DNA of 64,000 nucleotides from Verrucomicrobiota bacterium (GTDB lineage: Bacteria > Verrucomicrobiota > Verrucomicrobiia > Chthoniobacterales > Terrimicrobiaceae). The notes under the pieces are model-generated. The model had not been told where the DNA came from and searched no databases. It was given only the letters and a program-made list of their open reading frames with translations. Where the stretch lies: assembly GCA_017305195.1 (NCBI GenBank), contig JAFKMU010000045.1, positions 80,662-144,661 on the forward strand, written 5' to 3'. Shown here in pieces: positions 26,281 through 35,599 of this stretch (within the stretch, counting starts at the first letter, position 1; each line of letters begins with the position of its first letter). Both the position numbers and the translations under genes were made by a program.

Positions 26281-28479
26281 TCAGCCCTTGTACTTGAATG
26301 CAACCACCCCTAGCGGAGGCAGGTCCACGGCGATGGAATGCGGCTTGCCTTGCCAGGCCCACTCCTCGGTTTGGCGTCCGCCATAGTTGCCAACATTGCT
26401 GCCTCCGTAGGTCTCGGCATCGGTGTTGATAATCTCCTCGTACCAGCCGGGGCGATTGACCCCCACGCGATAAGCGCCGCGCACCACCGGGGTGGCATTG
26501 ATCACGAAGGCGATCTCGCTGCCGTCGCGGCCCTTGCGAATGAAGGACCAGACGGTGTTGTCGGCATCGTTGAAATCGATCCATTCGAAGCCCGCGTAGC
26601 TGTCATCCTGGTCGGAAAGGGCGGGCTCGTTCTGGTAGAGCCAGTTCATATGCTGGATCAGCCGGCGCAAACCGTCATGGAGCGAAAACTGGGTCAGGTG
26701 CCAGTCGAGGCTGCGCTCGTGCGACCACTCAGCCCACTGGCCAAACTCCATGCCCTGGAAGATGAGTTTTTTGCCCGGATGCCCCCACATCCAGGCGAGG
26801 AACATGCGGACATTGGCAAATTTCTGCCACATGTCGCCGGGCATCTTGTTGAGGAGCGAGCCCTTCCCATGCACCACCTCGTCGTGGCTGAGCACGAGGA
26901 TGAAATGCTCATGGAAGGCATAGAGCATGGAAAAGGTAATATCCCCCTGGTGAAAGCGGCGATGGATCGGATCGCGCGCGATGTAGCGCAGGCTGTCGTT
27001 CATCCAGCCCATGTTCCACTTGAACCCGAAGCCCAGCCCGCCCTCCCAGGTTGGCTTGGAGACGCCGGGCCATGAGGTGGATTCCTCAGCGATCGTGACG
27101 ACGCCGGGGAAGCGCTCGTAGGCGATGGCGTTGAAATGCTGGAGGAAGCTGATCGCCTCGAGATTCTCGCGACCGCCATGGCGGTTGGGCACCCATTCGC
27201 CGGGCTTGCGGGAATAGTCGAGATACAGCATGGAGGCCACGGCATCCACGCGCAGGCCGTCGAGATGGTACTCGTCGAGCCAGAAGAGCGCGTTGCCGAT
27301 GAGGAAGTTTTTCACCTCATTGCGGCCGTAGTTGAAAATGAGCGTGCCCCAGTCCATGTGCTCGCCGAGACGCGGGTCCTCGTGCTCGTAAAGGCAAGTG
27401 CCGTCATAGCGGGCGAGACCGTGGGCGTCCTTCGGAAAATGGCCCGGCACCCAGTCGAGAATGACGCCAATTCCGGCCTGGTGGCAGCGGTCGACGAAAT
27501 TGCGGAATTCGTCGGGATTTCCGAAACGACTGCTGGGCGCGTAATAGTTCACCACCTGATAACCCCACGATCCATCGAAAGGATGCTCCATGACGGGCAT
27601 CAGCTCGATATGAGTGAAGCCCATCTCCTTTACGTAGGGAATGAGACGGTCGCCGAGTTCGATGTAGCTGAGGTAGCGATTCCCATCCTCCGGGATGCGC
27701 TGCCAGGAGCCGAGATGCACCTCGTAGATGCTCATCGGGGAGTTGTAGACATCCTTCTTCGGGCGCTGCTCCATCCAGTCGGCATCACTCCACGAGTAGC
27801 GATTGATGTCGTACACCATGCAGCCCGTCTCGACGCCATGCTGGGCAAAGGTGGCGAACGGATCGGTTTTCAGAAAGACCTCGCCCTGCGGGCCGCGAAT
27901 CTCAAACTTGTAATGTGCGCCCTCCTGCACGTTGGGCAGGAAGATCTCCCAGATACCGGATGGTACGAGCTTGCGCATGGGATGAATGCGGCCATCCCAG
28001 TTGTTAAAATCCCCCACCACGCTGACGCGCTGGGCATTCGGGGCCCAGACGGCGAAATGCGTTCCCCGCACTCCGCCCAGCTCCATGATATGCGCGCCGA
28101 GCTTGCGATAGACCTCGTAGTGCGTGCCTTCGTTGAAAAGATAGATATCCATCTCCCCGAGCACCGGGCCAAAGGAATACACATCGCGCTCCCTCCAGGT
28201 CACCCCGGCATAGCTCTTCATCTCCAGGAAGTAATCGAACGGCCCCTCGACTCCACGCAGGACGGATTCGAAAAATCCGCAGTCATGCACTTTCTGCAGC
28301 GGGAAACGGCGGGAGGAATCCTGGGCATCCACCACGACGACCTCGGCGGCGTCGGGGCGAAGCACCCGGGCGAACCAACTGCCTTGCAGCTCCCGGATTC
28401 CGAGGACCTTGAACGGGTCGCAGTGACGAGCCTCGATCAGGGGGTAGAAGTCATCGTCCGAAAGCGTCGAAGGATTCAT
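26281..28479 (-). CDS. glgB: 1,4-alpha-glucan branching enzyme
   Basis: 732 aa GH13 enzyme that makes alpha-1,6 branches in glycogen. N-terminal glycogen-branching N-domain and CBM48 (about 1-210), then the TIM barrel: VILDWVPGHFPKDAHGLARYDG near 340, nucleophile Asp in GLRVDAVASM near 405, acid/base Glu in TIAEESTSWPGVSKP near 460, and HDEVVHGKGSLLNKMPGD near 525. C-terminal beta domain follows. Single gene; glgA, glgC and glgP are not in the window. It follows citrate synthase in the same direction after 148 bp. Confidence 0.96.
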   Translation of the reverse strand: MNPSTLSDDDFYPLIEARHCDPFKVLGIRELQGSWFARVLRPDAAEVVVVDAQDSSRRFPLQKVHDCGFFESVLRGVEGPFDYFLEMKSYAGVTWRERDVYSFGPVLGEMDIYLFNEGTHYEVYRKLGAHIMELGGVRGTHFAVWAPNAQRVSVVGDFNNWDGRIHPMRKLVPSGIWEIFLPNVQEGAHYKFEIRGPQGEVFLKTDPFATFAQHGVETGCMVYDINRYSWSDADWMEQRPKKDVYNSPMSIYEVHLGSWQRIPEDGNRYLSYIELGDRLIPYVKEMGFTHIELMPVMEHPFDGSWGYQVVNYYAPSSRFGNPDEFRNFVDRCHQAGIGVILDWVPGHFPKDAHGLARYDGTCLYEHEDPRLGEHMDWGTLIFNYGRNEVKNFLIGNALFWLDEYHLDGLRVDAVASMLYLDYSRKPGEWVPNRHGGRENLEAISFLQHFNAIAYERFPGVVTIAEESTSWPGVSKPTWEGGLGFGFKWNMGWMNDSLRYIARDPIHRRFHQGDITFSMLYAFHEHFILVLSHDEVVHGKGSLLNKMPGDMWQKFANVRMFLAWMWGHPGKKLIFQGMEFGQWAEWSHERSLDWHLTQFSLHDGLRRLIQHMNWLYQNEPALSDQDDSYAGFEWIDFNDADNTVWSFIRKGRDGSEIAFVINATPVVRGAYRVGVNRPGWYEEIINTDAETYGGSNVGNYGGRQTEEWAWQGKPHSIAVDLPPLGVVAFKYKG

Positions 28480-28627
28480 GGTGCCAGTCTAGGGAGACCG
28501 CGTGAAAGTCCAAGGCCGAAAATGCCTTATGGGAGGGTCAGGCACCCCCTGGGGTCCCGGGGCGAATTTCGGAAAATACCAGCCGACGCGCCACTGAAAG
28601 ATATCCCCGATGCCAAGGGAAAAGCGC

Positions 28628-29755
28628 CTAGCGCTGCTCGATCGGGACAAACTGCTTGCCCACAGCCGGGCCGACGTACTCGCTCAGCGGACGGTAGAGG
28701 CGGTTGTCGGCGAGCTGCTCGAGGACGTGAGCCGTCCAGCCGCTCGTGCGCGCAATGGCAAAGATCGGGGTAAACATGTCCGTCGGGATGCCGAGCGAGT
28801 AGTATACCGTGGCGGAGTAGAAATCGACGTTGGCATTGAGGCCCTTGCGATCCTTCATGATCGTCGCGATGCGCTCGCTCATGCGGATCCATTTGCCCTC
28901 GCCAAGCTGCTCACACAGCTTGATGGCCATGGCGCGGAGGTGCGGAGCGCGCGGATCGAGCACCTTGTACACGCGATGTCCGATACCCATGATTTTCTTC
29001 TTCTGGACGAGTTGCTCCTCGACCCAGGCGTCCACCTTGTCCTCGCTGCCGATCTCGAGCAGCATCTGGATGACACCCTCGTTGGCTCCACCGTGAAGCG
29101 GTCCCTTGAGCGTGCCGATGGCAGAGGTGATGGCGGAGTAAATATCGCTCAGGGTCGCAATGGTCACGCGGGCGCTGAAGGTCGAGGCGTTCATGCCATG
29201 ATCGGCATGGAGCACGTAGGCCACGTCGAGCGTCTTGGCCGCGTCTTCGCTCGGAGTCTCGCCGTTGAGGAGATAGAGGAAGTGAGCGGCCTCTCCGAGA
29301 TCCTTGCGCACCGGGGGCAGATCGAGCCCCTGCCGGGAGCGGTGGTAGTAGGCGGCAATGACGCCCATCTTGGCAGTGATACTGATGGCCCGGCGGTAGT
29401 CCGCCTTGTCGCGGTCGTCACCGCTCACCTCGGTGTCGTAGAGCCCAAGCATGGACGTAGCCGTGCGCATGACATCCATCGGATTGGCATCCTTGGGAGC
29501 CGTCTTGAGGAAGGTCACCACACCCTCGGGAAGGTCACGCTCAGCGCGAAGGCTGGCCGTAAAGGCACTCAGCTCCTCCTGGGTCGGCAGTTCACCGTAG
29601 AAGAGGAGATAAACGACCTCTTCATACGTCGCCTTGCCAGCGAGCTCATTGATATTGTAGCCCGAATATATCAGTATTCCCTCCTGACCGAGCACATCAC
29701 TGATGCGGGTGGAGTTGGCGACAATACCTTCGAGTCCTTTGGCTGTAACGGGCAT
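28628..29755 (-). CDS. gltA: citrate synthase (type I/2-methylcitrate-like short form)
   Basis: 375 aa condensing oxaloacetate and acetyl-CoA at TCA-cycle entry. Active-site segments HADHGMNASTFSAR, GPLHGGANEGVIQML and MGIGHRVYKVLDPRAP supply the conserved His/His/Asp set. The length fits the short bacterial dimeric form rather than the long E. coli type. Start chosen at ATG 29755 (MPVTAKGLEGI). Its 245-bp upstream region contains a motif shared with sucC. Confidence 0.94.
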   Translation of the reverse strand: MPVTAKGLEGIVANSTRISDVLGQEGILIYSGYNINELAGKATYEEVVYLLFYGELPTQEELSAFTASLRAERDLPEGVVTFLKTAPKDANPMDVMRTATSMLGLYDTEVSGDDRDKADYRRAISITAKMGVIAAYYHRSRQGLDLPPVRKDLGEAAHFLYLLNGETPSEDAAKTLDVAYVLHADHGMNASTFSARVTIATLSDIYSAITSAIGTLKGPLHGGANEGVIQMLLEIGSEDKVDAWVEEQLVQKKKIMGIGHRVYKVLDPRAPHLRAMAIKLCEQLGEGKWIRMSERIATIMKDRKGLNANVDFYSATVYYSLGIPTDMFTPIFAIARTSGWTAHVLEQLADNRLYRPLSEYVGPAVGKQFVPIEQR

Positions 29756-29856
29756 AAGCGAATTGGGTTTCCCCCAACGGTATGACCCGCTCACCCCGGT
29801 TCGCCAATCAAAACCTGCCTTCGTAAACGATTTTTCACCAAAGTTTTCCTGATCCT

Positions 29857-29867
29857 TGCGAAAAGCG
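29857..29867 (+). promoter_or_regulatory. motif shared by citrate synthase and sucC upstream regions
   Basis: TGCGAAAAGCG, about 105 bp upstream of citrate synthase; it forms an imperfect inverted repeat with CGCTTTTC at 29888-29895. A near-identical 11-mer is upstream of sucC. No regulator identified. The rest of the 29756-29942 intergenic region shows nothing else I can name. Confidence 0.35.
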
Positions 29868-29942
29868 AAAAAGGGGGCAAAGTTGTGCGCTTTTCCCGCT
29901 TGGAGGATGCCTGCAAGCCCATTTCTCCGCCCTCCGGGGAAT

Positions 29943-29979
29943 AAAAAAAAAGCGCGCTCACACCGTGGTGTGAGCGCGC
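29943..29979 (-). terminator. terminator after sucD
   Basis: Perfect 13-bp stem GCGCGCTCACACC/GGTGTGAGCGCGC at 29952-29979, then nine T residues on the minus strand. The strongest intrinsic terminator in the window; it isolates sucCD from citrate synthase. Confidence 0.92.
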
Positions 29980-30000
29980 GATAAAAGCACTGGCCTGGGG

Positions 30001-30897
30001 TTATTTGCCCCAGTGGCGGATCAGCGTGTCGGCCATCTCGGCCGGGGTCGGGGAAACGGCAATACCCGCGTCCTCAAGCGCCGCGATCTTGGCGGCAGCC
30101 GTGCCCTTGCCGCCGGAGACAATGGCTCCCGCGTGGCCCATGCGGCGTCCCGGAGGCGCTGTCGCGCCGGCGATGAAGGCCGCGATCGGCTTCTTGCAAT
30201 ATTCCTTGGCCCATGCGGCGGCTTCTTCCTCGGCGGTGCCGCCGATTTCGCCGATCATGATGATGGCCTCGGTCTCCGGGTCATCGTTGAACATCTTGAG
30301 CACGTCGGTGTGCGAAGTACCGTTGACCGGATCGCCGCCGATGCCGACGCAGGTGCTCTGGCCGTAGCCGCGCGTGGTCAGCTGCCACACCGCCTCGTAG
30401 GTAAGAGTGCCGGAACGCGAGACGACGCCTACGTTGCCCTTCTTGTGAATGTAGCCGGGAGCGATGCCGATGCGGCAGCCGCCGTGGGACTTCTCTCCCT
30501 CGCCGGGCGTGACGAGGCCGGGGCAGTTCGGCCCGATCAGACGGGTCTTGGAACCACGCATGGCCTGCTTCACCTTCACCATGTCATTGACCGGGATGCC
30601 CTCGGTGATGGCAACCACGAGATCGAGACCGGCGTCGACGCCTTCGAGGATCGCGTCAGCGGCGAACGGCGGCGGGACAAAAACCACGGAAACCGTTGCG
30701 CCCGTCTCTTTCACGGCCTGATCGACGGTGTCGAAAATCGGAACGACGTTGGAGAAAAGCTGGCCGCCTTTACCGGGGGTGACGCCTGCGACGACTTTGG
30801 TGCCGTAGTCGAGGCTGAGCTGGGCGTGCTTGGCGCCGAAGCTGCCAGTGATGCCCTGGATGAGGATGCGCGTGTCGGGATTGACGAGGATGGCCAT
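30001..30897 (-). CDS. sucD: succinate-CoA ligase subunit alpha
   Basis: 298 aa. Forms the phosphorylated-His subunit of succinyl-CoA synthetase with SucC. N-terminal CoA-binding Rossmann ([25 protein letters not shown]), [13 protein letters not shown] near 126, and phospho-His segment [18 protein letters not shown] near 245-260. Downstream partner of VOC and sucC in one minus-strand operon; the VOC stop is 9 bp before its start. Confidence 0.96.
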   Translation of the reverse strand: MAILVNPDTRILIQGITGSFGAKHAQLSLDYGTKVVAGVTPGKGGQLFSNVVPIFDTVDQAVKETGATVSVVFVPPPFAADAILEGVDAGLDLVVAITEGIPVNDMVKVKQAMRGSKTRLIGPNCPGLVTPGEGEKSHGGCRIGIAPGYIHKKGNVGVVSRSGTLTYEAVWQLTTRGYGQSTCVGIGGDPVNGTSHTDVLKMFNDDPETEAIIMIGEIGGTAEEEAAAWAKEYCKKPIAAFIAGATAPPGRRMGHAGAIVSGGKGTAAAKIAALEDAGIAVSPTPAEMADTLIRHWGK

Positions 30898-30906
30898 GGT
30901 GTGGGG

Positions 30907-31296
30907 TTAAGAATGGGAATGTTCCGGATGATGCGCGGAACGCTGGTGAATGGTGATATCGTTGCCGTCTGGGTCCTTGATGCCGAAGAATCGGCAGATC
31001 GGGCTCTCCATCGGCTCAAAAGCAAAGGGCACTCCGGCTTCGCGGGTCTTGGCAACAAAGGCGTCGAGATCGTCGACCTCGAAAGCCACCCCAGGTCCGC
31101 TTTGACCTGACGGCGGCCACGCATTGGAAATCGCGACCGTCACACCGGCGACATCGTATTCGATCCACCAGATGCCAGGCATGGTCTTGATTTCCTCCGC
31201 GCAATAAACCTGCAACCCGAGAAAACCTTCATAGAAGGCGCGCGCACGGGCCACGTCCGTGACGGGGTATCCGATGAATGCGACTTCCTTGATCAT
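30907..31296 (-). CDS. VOC family protein (glyoxalase/bleomycin-resistance fold)
   Basis: 129 aa, two beta-alpha-beta-beta-beta units. FIGYPVTDVARARAFYEGFLGLQV opens the first unit, and DDLDAFVAKTREAGVPF with FFGIKDPDGNDITIHQRS the second. The His/Glu pattern of metal-dependent VOC enzymes is partly present (IHQRS; EYD). Inserted between sucC (9 bp upstream) and sucD (9 bp downstream). Methylmalonyl-CoA epimerases are VOC proteins, but this one does not show their usual motifs, so the function is open. Confidence 0.9.
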   Translation of the reverse strand: MIKEVAFIGYPVTDVARARAFYEGFLGLQVYCAEEIKTMPGIWWIEYDVAGVTVAISNAWPPSGQSGPGVAFEVDDLDAFVAKTREAGVPFAFEPMESPICRFFGIKDPDGNDITIHQRSAHHPEHSHS

Positions 31297-31305
31297 TTTC
31301 GTGAA

Positions 31306-32493
31306 TCAGGCTGCCTTGGCAACTGCCGCGACGACCTTCTGGGCGGCGTCGAGGATGTCGTCGCCGGTGATGAGGGCGAGGCCGCTCTCGGCGAGCGTCT
31401 TCTTGCCCGCCTCGACATTGTTGCCTTCCAGGCGAACGACGAGCGGGATGCTGAGGCTGGTTTCGCGGGCTGCTTCCACGATGCCGTTGGCAATGATGTT
31501 GCAGTCCATGATGCCGCCGAAAATATTCACGAGGATGCCCTTCACGTTGGCATCGCCGAGGATGATGCGGAAGGCTGCGGAAACCTGGTCCTTGGTCGCG
31601 CCGCCGCCGACATCGAGGAAGTTGGCCGGTTTGCCGCCCGCGTATTGAATGATGTCCATCGTCGCCATGGCGAGACCGGCGCCGTTGACGAGACAGGCGA
31701 TGTTGCCGTCGAGGCCGATGTAGTTCAGCGAGTACTCGGAAGCCGCCACCTCGCGGGGATCTTCCTCGCTCTTGTCGCGCATCGCCACGATGGCGGGCTG
31801 ACGGTAAAGGGCGTTGTCGTCGAAGTTGAACTTCGCGTCGAGCGCGAGGAGTTCACCCTTGCCCGTGATGACGAGCGGGTTGATCTCGACCATCGAGCAG
31901 TCGCAATCGATGAAGAGCTTGTAGAGACTGGCAAACAGCTTGACCGCCTGATTGGCGAGCGGGCCGGTGAGGCCGAGCGTCGCGGCGATCTTGCGGCTTT
32001 GGAAAGGCATGAGGCCGAGAGCCGGATTCACGCCCACGCGGATGATCTTCTCCGGGGTGTGCTCGGCGACGGACTCGATGTCCACACCGCCCTCGGTGCT
32101 GGCGATGACGACCGGGGCCGAGGTGGCGCGGTCGAGGAGAATGGCGAAATAAAGTTCCTTCGTGATGTCGACGGCTTCACCGACGAAAACCTTGCCGACT
32201 TCCTTGCCCTCGGGGCCGGTCTGGTGCGTCACGAGCACCTGGCCGAGCATCTGGGAAGCGAGGTCACGAGCCTGGGCCGGGGTGTCGCAAAGATGCACGC
32301 CGCCCTTGAAGCCGTTCTTGAACGTCCCCTTGCCGCGTCCGCCTGCGTGGATCTGGGCCTTGACGACAATCTTTCCTCCGAGTTTCGAAGCAACGGCCTC
32401 GGCTTCGTCAGGAGTAAAAGCAACCGCTCCGGGTTGGGTCGCGACGCCAAATTTGGCGAAAAGCTCACGCGCTTGGTATTCGTGGATGTTCAT
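31306..32493 (-). CDS. sucC: succinate-CoA ligase, ADP-forming, subunit beta
   Basis: 395 aa ATP-grasp subunit of succinyl-CoA synthetase. N-terminal [17 protein letters not shown], nucleotide segment [13 protein letters not shown] near 51, [15 protein letters not shown] near 262 and C-terminal [21 protein letters not shown] near 350. First gene of sucC-VOC-sucD. An inverted repeat lies 63-86 bp upstream. Confidence 0.97.
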   Translation of the reverse strand: MNIHEYQARELFAKFGVATQPGAVAFTPDEAEAVASKLGGKIVVKAQIHAGGRGKGTFKNGFKGGVHLCDTPAQARDLASQMLGQVLVTHQTGPEGKEVGKVFVGEAVDITKELYFAILLDRATSAPVVIASTEGGVDIESVAEHTPEKIIRVGVNPALGLMPFQSRKIAATLGLTGPLANQAVKLFASLYKLFIDCDCSMVEINPLVITGKGELLALDAKFNFDDNALYRQPAIVAMRDKSEEDPREVAASEYSLNYIGLDGNIACLVNGAGLAMATMDIIQYAGGKPANFLDVGGGATKDQVSAAFRIILGDANVKGILVNIFGGIMDCNIIANGIVEAARETSLSIPLVVRLEGNNVEAGKKTLAESGLALITGDDILDAAQKVVAAVAKAA

Positions 32494-32555
32494 TCGGGTA
32501 AGAGGAAAAGAGAACCGGATTACCAGCCCCTCCCGCGGGTTGCAAGGAATGCTCT

Positions 32556-32579
32556 ATGCGAATTTTGCACTTTTCGCAT
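32556..32579. promoter_or_regulatory. inverted repeat upstream of sucC
   Basis: ATGCGAA-10 bases-TTCGCAT, perfect 7-bp arms, about 63 bp before sucC. On the minus strand its first arm reads TGCGAAAAGTG, matching 10 of 11 bases of the element upstream of citrate synthase. It could also be the end of the kinase transcript, but no T-run follows. Confidence 0.45.
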
Positions 32580-32604
32580 CATGGGTTGCCCAAGGGCTTG
32601 CTGA

Positions 32605-35547
32605 TCAGTCCAGGGATACTCCGTTAGCCCGGCACCAATCCAATGCCTTGGCATTCCCCAGCTTCGCTGCGGCACGATACATCGCCTCGGCCTCCTTCTT
32701 GTTTTTTTCCACGCCGATTCCGCCCTCCAGGCACATGGCGTAGAAGTACATGCAGAGCGGGTTTTTGCGCTCCGCTCCGTCCTTGAACAAGGCGGCCGCC
32801 TTGGCGGGGTCTTTCTGCACGCCCTGACCGTTGATGTAAAGAACGCCGAGATTGCCCTGCGCGTCGAGCAACCCGCCCTCGGAGGCCTTGCTGAAGAACT
32901 CAAAGGCCTTGGCGTAATCAACGTCGACCACGTCAGGAATGCCTTTTTTGTAGATATCCCCGAGGAGATTCATTGCCCGGGTGTGATTCTTGAGCGTGGC
33001 GGCGGTGGTGAGGAGTTCAAAGGCCCGCTGCGGGTTGCGGAGCACGCCCTTTGAGCTGTCGGAGCTGAGATAACACTCGGCCAGGAAGTACATGCCGTCG
33101 GGGTCCTGGGCATTGGCGGCCTTGGTGAACCACTCAGCGGCGCTGACGAAATCCTGCGCGGAGACCCCCTGCCCGCTGGCCTGCATCTGGCCGGCGTAGA
33201 CCATCGCCTCGGTCTGGCCCTGGTTGGCGGCAGCGATGAACCATTTCAAGGAGTCCGCCGGATCACTCACGCGGAGCATCTCTCCGAGCGCCATCTGGGC
33301 GGAGCGTACATTCAGCTCCGCCGCCGCTTCAAGGCGACGCCGCAGGGAAGCCACCTCTCCCGGCGGTATCTTACGGGCGCGCAGGCTCGCGGAGACCATC
33401 TCCAGTTGATCGAGCGGCTTCTTTTCCTCTGGATAACGAGCGGCGATAGTCGTGTAGGCCTCGAGGGCGCCGGCAAAATTTCCCTCACGCACCAGACTGT
33501 CGGCCCTGGCCATGTCGTCAAGATACGGCTGGTTGGCCGGGGTGGGAGTGGGGGTCGCCGGGACCGGAGAGGGCGTCGGGGTCGCTGTGACGGCCACCAC
33601 CGGTTCAGTGCTTTTTTCGACCGGAGCGCTTTTCCGTGAACTCAGCACCACGCCGATAACGGCAAGGAGGGCGAGCACCCCGAGCGAGACGCCGAGAATG
33701 AGCAGCGGGGAGCTCTTTTTCTTTGCCGGAGCCGCCGGGACGGATGGAGATTCCCTCACCGGAGGAGGAACCATGGGAGTAACCACGGGAGCCGACGCCA
33801 CCGTCGACTTGGCAGCGGACAGGCGGGCGACGAACTCTGCCGCGGTCTGAAAGCCTTTTGCCGGATCGAGCGCCTGGCGCAGCACAGCATTGCCGTCCTC
33901 GGAAAGCCCGGCGATGGGGACGAACATGCCGATCGTCGATCCACCCCTCACCCCACCCAACATCTCAAAGGCGAGCGTGGCCACGGCGTAAACGAATGCG
34001 CTGCGGGGGTTGGATGCGAAAGCCCCGGCGGCCTTCATCATCGCGTAGGATGTCGCCACCATCGTGGCGTCGGAGGGCAGGTCGGAGGCTCCGCCCTGGC
34101 TGAGACCGAGGAAACGCGGGTGACATGTCGTCCAGCCTGTCACCGGAGTCGCGACATCACCGCCGGTCAGCGTCACCTCATGAGCGGCGATGTCGGGGCA
34201 ATTCAGCCCCGCCTCGGCGATGGCATCAAAAGCCTCCGCCAGCGGCGCGAGCAGCCGCACGACCTCAGGGATCGGCAGGAGGCGGCGGGTGCGCAGCAGG
34301 TCGAGCAGCGTCGGTCCCTCGACCCATTCCAGCACGATGAAGCTGTGGTAGTCCGTACGCTCCAGCGAAAGGATCTTTTGCAACGACGGGGCGCGGAGGC
34401 GCTGGAGCGTCTCGATCTCCTGTTCGAGCTGGGTGAAGGCCTGGGAGGTGGCAAATTTTTCCGCGTGCAGGATGAGCACAGCGACGGTCTTGCCGTCCTC
34501 CAGGCTGTCGGCCTTGAACAACCGGCCGTGATCCGAAGCCACGGTCTCGGCGAGGAGCCGGAAGCGCCCGGCGAGGAGCTGCCCGGAGGCGAGAGACTCC
34601 GCCTCGGCGATCGGCTCGGGCAGGACGACGGTTTCAAAAGACTCCGCATCCGCGCTCTGGGCGGGTGTACTCGAAGCGCCCGCCTGCCGCAGGGCCGCGA
34701 GACATTCCTCGATCTCCTTGCGGAGCACAGCAGGCGTGGCCGGGCGATCCTCCGGGGCCTTGGCCATCATGTGCTTGAGCAAAGCGACGACTGGCGGGAT
34801 CTGCCCGTCCAAGGACTGAAACGGGGGATCGCGGTGCAGATGCTGACTCATCACCTGGGCGAGCGAACCGCTGAAAGGCGTCTTGCCCGCCAGCATGTAC
34901 CAGAGGGTGACCCCGAGGGAGTAAATGTCGGAGCGCACGTCGATCTCCCGCTCGTCCAGCTGCTCGGGACTGGCGAAATGCGGCGTGCCGAGGAATCCCC
35001 CCGCCGTGAGCGTGGCGGCGTCCTCGCCGTCCTCCTTGCTGGAGTTCTTGGCGAGGCCAAAATCGATCACCTTGACTGTGAACTCGGTGTCGTCCTCCCA
35101 GACAAGCATGAGATTCGCGGGCTTGATGTCGCGATGGACGAGTCCCTGCTTCTCAGCGGCGGAAAGCGCCCGGCAGACCTGAAGGGCGATCTCCAGCGCC
35201 ATCACCGGAGGCACCGCGCCCTCGCGTTTCATGAAGGACTCGACGGTCTCGCCGTCGATGAACTCCATGGCGTAGAAGTAATTATCCTCCTCGTCGCCGA
35301 GGTGAAAGACGGTCGCCACATTCGGGTGGCGCAGCGCGGCTGCGGCCCGAGCCTCGCGCAGGAAGCGCTGGCGGGCGATGTCGCTGTTCAGGTACGTGCC
35401 GTTGATGACCTTGAGGGCGACAAAACAGCGCAGATTTGTGTCAAACGCCTTGTAGGTGATGCCCATCGCACCGCGGCCGAGTTCGAAAAGCGAACCGTCG
35501 TCACGGCGCAAAACCTCAAAATGTTGAAAGCGTACGGGGTCGGACAT
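32605..35547 (-). CDS. Ser/Thr protein kinase with pseudokinase, transmembrane helix and Sel1 repeats
   Basis: 980 aa. Domain 1 (about 9-285) is an active-looking Hanks kinase: GRGAMG loop, VALK Lys46, HRDIKPAN 138-145, DFG 162-164, SPEQ. Domain 2 (about 325-575) looks like a degenerate kinase: LAGRFRLLAETVASDHGRLFKA lacks a usable glycine loop, the HRD position reads CPDIAAHE and no DFG is found. A Pro/Lys linker leads to a TM helix (about 614-636), then a Pro/Thr-rich stalk and five or six Sel1/TPR-like repeats (about 750-975). Topology: kinases in cytoplasm, repeats in periplasm. It precedes an SH3 lipoprotein in the same direction, 52 bp apart. Confidence 0.9.
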   Translation of the reverse strand: MSDPVRFQHFEVLRRDDGSLFELGRGAMGITYKAFDTNLRCFVALKVINGTYLNSDIARQRFLREARAAAALRHPNVATVFHLGDEEDNYFYAMEFIDGETVESFMKREGAVPPVMALEIALQVCRALSAAEKQGLVHRDIKPANLMLVWEDDTEFTVKVIDFGLAKNSSKEDGEDAATLTAGGFLGTPHFASPEQLDEREIDVRSDIYSLGVTLWYMLAGKTPFSGSLAQVMSQHLHRDPPFQSLDGQIPPVVALLKHMMAKAPEDRPATPAVLRKEIEECLAALRQAGASSTPAQSADAESFETVVLPEPIAEAESLASGQLLAGRFRLLAETVASDHGRLFKADSLEDGKTVAVLILHAEKFATSQAFTQLEQEIETLQRLRAPSLQKILSLERTDYHSFIVLEWVEGPTLLDLLRTRRLLPIPEVVRLLAPLAEAFDAIAEAGLNCPDIAAHEVTLTGGDVATPVTGWTTCHPRFLGLSQGGASDLPSDATMVATSYAMMKAAGAFASNPRSAFVYAVATLAFEMLGGVRGGSTIGMFVPIAGLSEDGNAVLRQALDPAKGFQTAAEFVARLSAAKSTVASAPVVTPMVPPPVRESPSVPAAPAKKKSSPLLILGVSLGVLALLAVIGVVLSSRKSAPVEKSTEPVVAVTATPTPSPVPATPTPTPANQPYLDDMARADSLVREGNFAGALEAYTTIAARYPEEKKPLDQLEMVSASLRARKIPPGEVASLRRRLEAAAELNVRSAQMALGEMLRVSDPADSLKWFIAAANQGQTEAMVYAGQMQASGQGVSAQDFVSAAEWFTKAANAQDPDGMYFLAECYLSSDSSKGVLRNPQRAFELLTTAATLKNHTRAMNLLGDIYKKGIPDVVDVDYAKAFEFFSKASEGGLLDAQGNLGVLYINGQGVQKDPAKAAALFKDGAERKNPLCMYFYAMCLEGGIGVEKNKKEAEAMYRAAAKLGNAKALDWCRANGVSLD

Positions 35548-35599
35548 CGTGTGCTAGGCCATCACGGAATGCCCCGCGATCGGCTCAGGCACAAGAAGT

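Noticed and set aside
28541..28558. GGCACCCC/GGGGTCCC inverted repeat between citrate synthase and glgB
   Set aside because: Short, imperfect, G+C-rich and without T-run; likely chance.
27136..28773. 545-codon open frame opposite glgB
   Set aside because: Antisense to glgB and runs into the intergenic region; no recognisable motif or start signal.
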